Shown: one piece after another, positions 61,947 to 64,000 of the stretch
Position numbering within the stretch: the first letter of the stretch is position 1
Layout of the letters: each line of letters begins with the position of its first letter
Assembly (NCBI GenBank): GCA_027625915.1
Contig: JANTQA010000020.1
Span: 1,364,001-1,428,000, forward strand
Reading direction: 5' to 3'
Length of the DNA stretch: 64,000 nucleotides
Source of the DNA: Anaeramoeba flamelloides
Lineage: Eukaryota; Metamonada; Anaeramoebidae
Made by a program: the position numbers and the translations under genes
The notes under the pieces: generated by a model
Database searches by the model: none
Told to the model about the DNA's origin: nothing
Seen by the model: the letters and a program-made list of their open reading frames with translations, nothing else

Positions 61947-64000
61947 ATTATTATCAATACCATTATGGATTCAAAATTTAAAATTTTATTTTATTTTTGT
62001 TTTATGTATTAAATATTTTAATTTTTATTAAAAAAAAACAATAAAAAAAAAAATTATAAAAACCTTTTTTAACAGATTTTTTTACAAAAAAAAAAAGCAA
62101 ATTAAAGAAGCATTTTTCAATTTTAATTCAAAGACTAATCAATATTATAAAAGTTTTTTAAAATATTTGAAAAAATACGTTCAAGTTCAGTTTTTTAAAA
62201 AGCACAATTAACATTTTCCCAAATCACAAAATAAAAAAATACACCATAAATACATAAATCATTCTATTAAAATCAAACCAAAACAATTAAATCTTTAATC
62301 ATTTAAAATGCCTTTTTTTTTTCAGTAACTGCTGTTTTACTGTGTCACACCATTGTTCTAAATCCCGAATAATTATAGGAAAAAAACAATCAAAACCAAT
62401 TGAAAATGTTTCCCAAGTTATTTTTATAATACTAAGACTGTTGCCAAAAAAAGTAAAAACCATTGAAAATTTTACATGAAAGAGTATTCTCTCTGATCTA
62501 TTCAGTTGAAAATTCTAAATTATTCACTTTCATATTAATTTAACCACAGTATTATAAGATAACAAATGGTCTAAATTTTCTTTAAAAAGGTAAAAAAATA
62601 GTATACTTCTAACAAGACAGTGTTACTTATCAATTTAAAATAAAGTAAAAAAAAATATTTGGAAAAAAAAAGTCCAATAGAAAAAAAAAGATAGAAGGGA
62701 TTATTGAATTGGAAACAAAAAGTTAAGAAAATTTATGAAAAAAAAAAAATACTATATTAATTTCGAGGAAGAATTAATTATATTATTTTCAATCAAACCA
62801 AACAAAAAATTTTTTAACCTTCTTCATATTAGATTTACTTTAAGTTTGGGTTGGGGATCTTATAATAATATTTAATTTATTTTTAGATTCAATTAATTTT
62901 AAAATAATTAGAAAAACAATGAAAAAAAAATAATTCTAAATAAAATAATTGTACATTTAAACAAAAATATTATCAAGGAGAATTTAAGAGTAGATCACAG
63001 TGTGATTATTTATTTTCTATGGTATTTGTTCTAATTTCACATTTCTTTTTATGGAAATCACGCCATTAACCCACCTTTATCAAATTTTTATCTATATTTT
63101 AATTTTAATTATCAAAGGAATTAATATTTTTTTTAAAAATAAATAATTAATCTCATTTAAAGAATTATTAGCGAATTTGGATTCTAAACGCAATGAAGAT
63201 AGTAAAATTATCCTTAAATATTTAAAATGGTGTAAATATTCCATTATCTACACGAATAAAAATCTCACATCAAAAATTATGAACTAAATCCTTGAAATTT
63301 TTACTAAATTTGCTAAGTATAAAGAATAAAAATGCTACAATTTACATTCTAGTTGGGAATAATTTTAATTTTACAATCTGTTTCATATTTTTTCTTTTAT
63401 ACTTTGTTTTAATTATATTTATTCCAGTTATGTAATCTGTTTTTTTTCATTGGGAATTTTTTTTCCAATAGTTTTGAGACTTTAATTTTGAATTTGTTAA
63501 ATATGAAAATCACATACAATTAGTCGATGATATTTTATCATTTGATTGATCAACAATTGCTGGGGATTTTTTACCAAATTTACCAATAAATTATCTTTTC
63601 AACCATTTTCATCATTTTGGACACACCCATTTTATTTTTTTCGTTTTAAACTTTTTTATTTTATTTGGATGAAAACGATTACTTATAAAATCATTAATAT
63701 TAAGTTATTTAATTGTGATTTTTTCTTCAGTTTGGAAAAAACAAACAAATTGAGTTTTTATTTTTTGCCAATTTTCAATTATGTGTATTATCAAATTTTT
63801 GGAATTGGGTTTATACTTGAAAAAATCCAAATAAAAATATAACAACCGTAAATGTTTTTATAATAACAATTCTCATACTAATAGATTAAAAATTAGATTA
63901 TTTAACTCCTTTATATTATATATATAAAAACATATGTCATAAATATTTTAATAACAAAATATAAACTTATGAGTAGTTAAATTCTTCGATTAATTCGAAA
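61947..64000. other. Gene-free region with a family D element
   Basis: No gene is supported. A family D element occupies 63282-63814; the rest is AT-rich, with homopolymers and no recognised repeat. The open frame at 63546-63842 lies in the element. Confidence 0.6.
63282..63814 (-). mobile_element. ~530-nt element, family D, copy 4 (inverted)
   Basis: Read on the minus strand it begins TAAACCCAATTCCAAAAATT and ends TTTCAAGGATTTAGTT. Interior blocks match the other copies: TTTTCATCCAAATAAAATAA, GTGTGTCCAAAATGATGAAA, GTTGATCAATCAAATGATAA. Confidence 0.72.

Noticed and set aside
63546-63842. 98-codon open frame
   Set aside because: It is inside the inverted family D element and its sequence is low complexity.

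Overview
The window is nuclear DNA of a very AT-rich, intron-bearing protist. Seven loci can be supported; an eighth orphan exon and one decayed coding stretch are doubtful. Genes are monocistronic, far apart and on both strands, with no operon logic. The best hint to the lineage is a [2Fe-2S] ferredoxin with a short MLS-type presequence and a C-terminal half close to the Trichomonas hydrogenosomal ferredoxin as I remember it. With the AT bias, a Rab gene and a coiled-coil RGS protein, this suggests a free-living anaerobic amoeba or flagellate, perhaps Anaeramoeba (metamonads near Parabasalia). That placement is inference; another AT-rich anaerobe is not excluded.

Layout: 1-6408 repeats only; 6409-8534 (-) NELF-B, two exons; 12627-12868 (-) possible orphan terminal exon; 13303-21352 (+) a coiled-coil protein ending in an RGS domain, probably one gene split by a 5.5-kb intron full of repeats; 21353-29139 repeats; 29140-29700 (-) unrecognised ORF; 29701-37422 repeats; 37423-42323 (-) FANCI, two exons; 46668-47556 (+) Rab5-like GTPase, three exons; 52082-52726 (+) ferredoxin, three exons; 59730-61946 (+) CENP-L-like kinetochore protein; 61947-64000 repeats.

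The genes serve separate processes: promoter-proximal pausing of RNA polymerase II (NELF-B), interstrand-crosslink repair (FANCI), inner kinetochore (CENP-L), endosomal traffic (Rab), low-potential electron transfer (ferredoxin) and G-protein signalling (RGS). Three of them (NELF-B, FANCI, CENP-L) belong to complexes that many protist lineages have lost.

Most of the rest is short non-autonomous DNA elements. I could define at least ten dispersed families by comparing sequence within the window. Several have terminal inverted repeats and TA-type target duplications, and some are nested. One family is a string of separate 65-75 nt hairpins with conserved spacers, present twice. I saw no tRNA, rRNA, CRISPR array, LTR element or virus-derived gene. 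All homology calls come from reading the sequence and recalling family members; no search was run.
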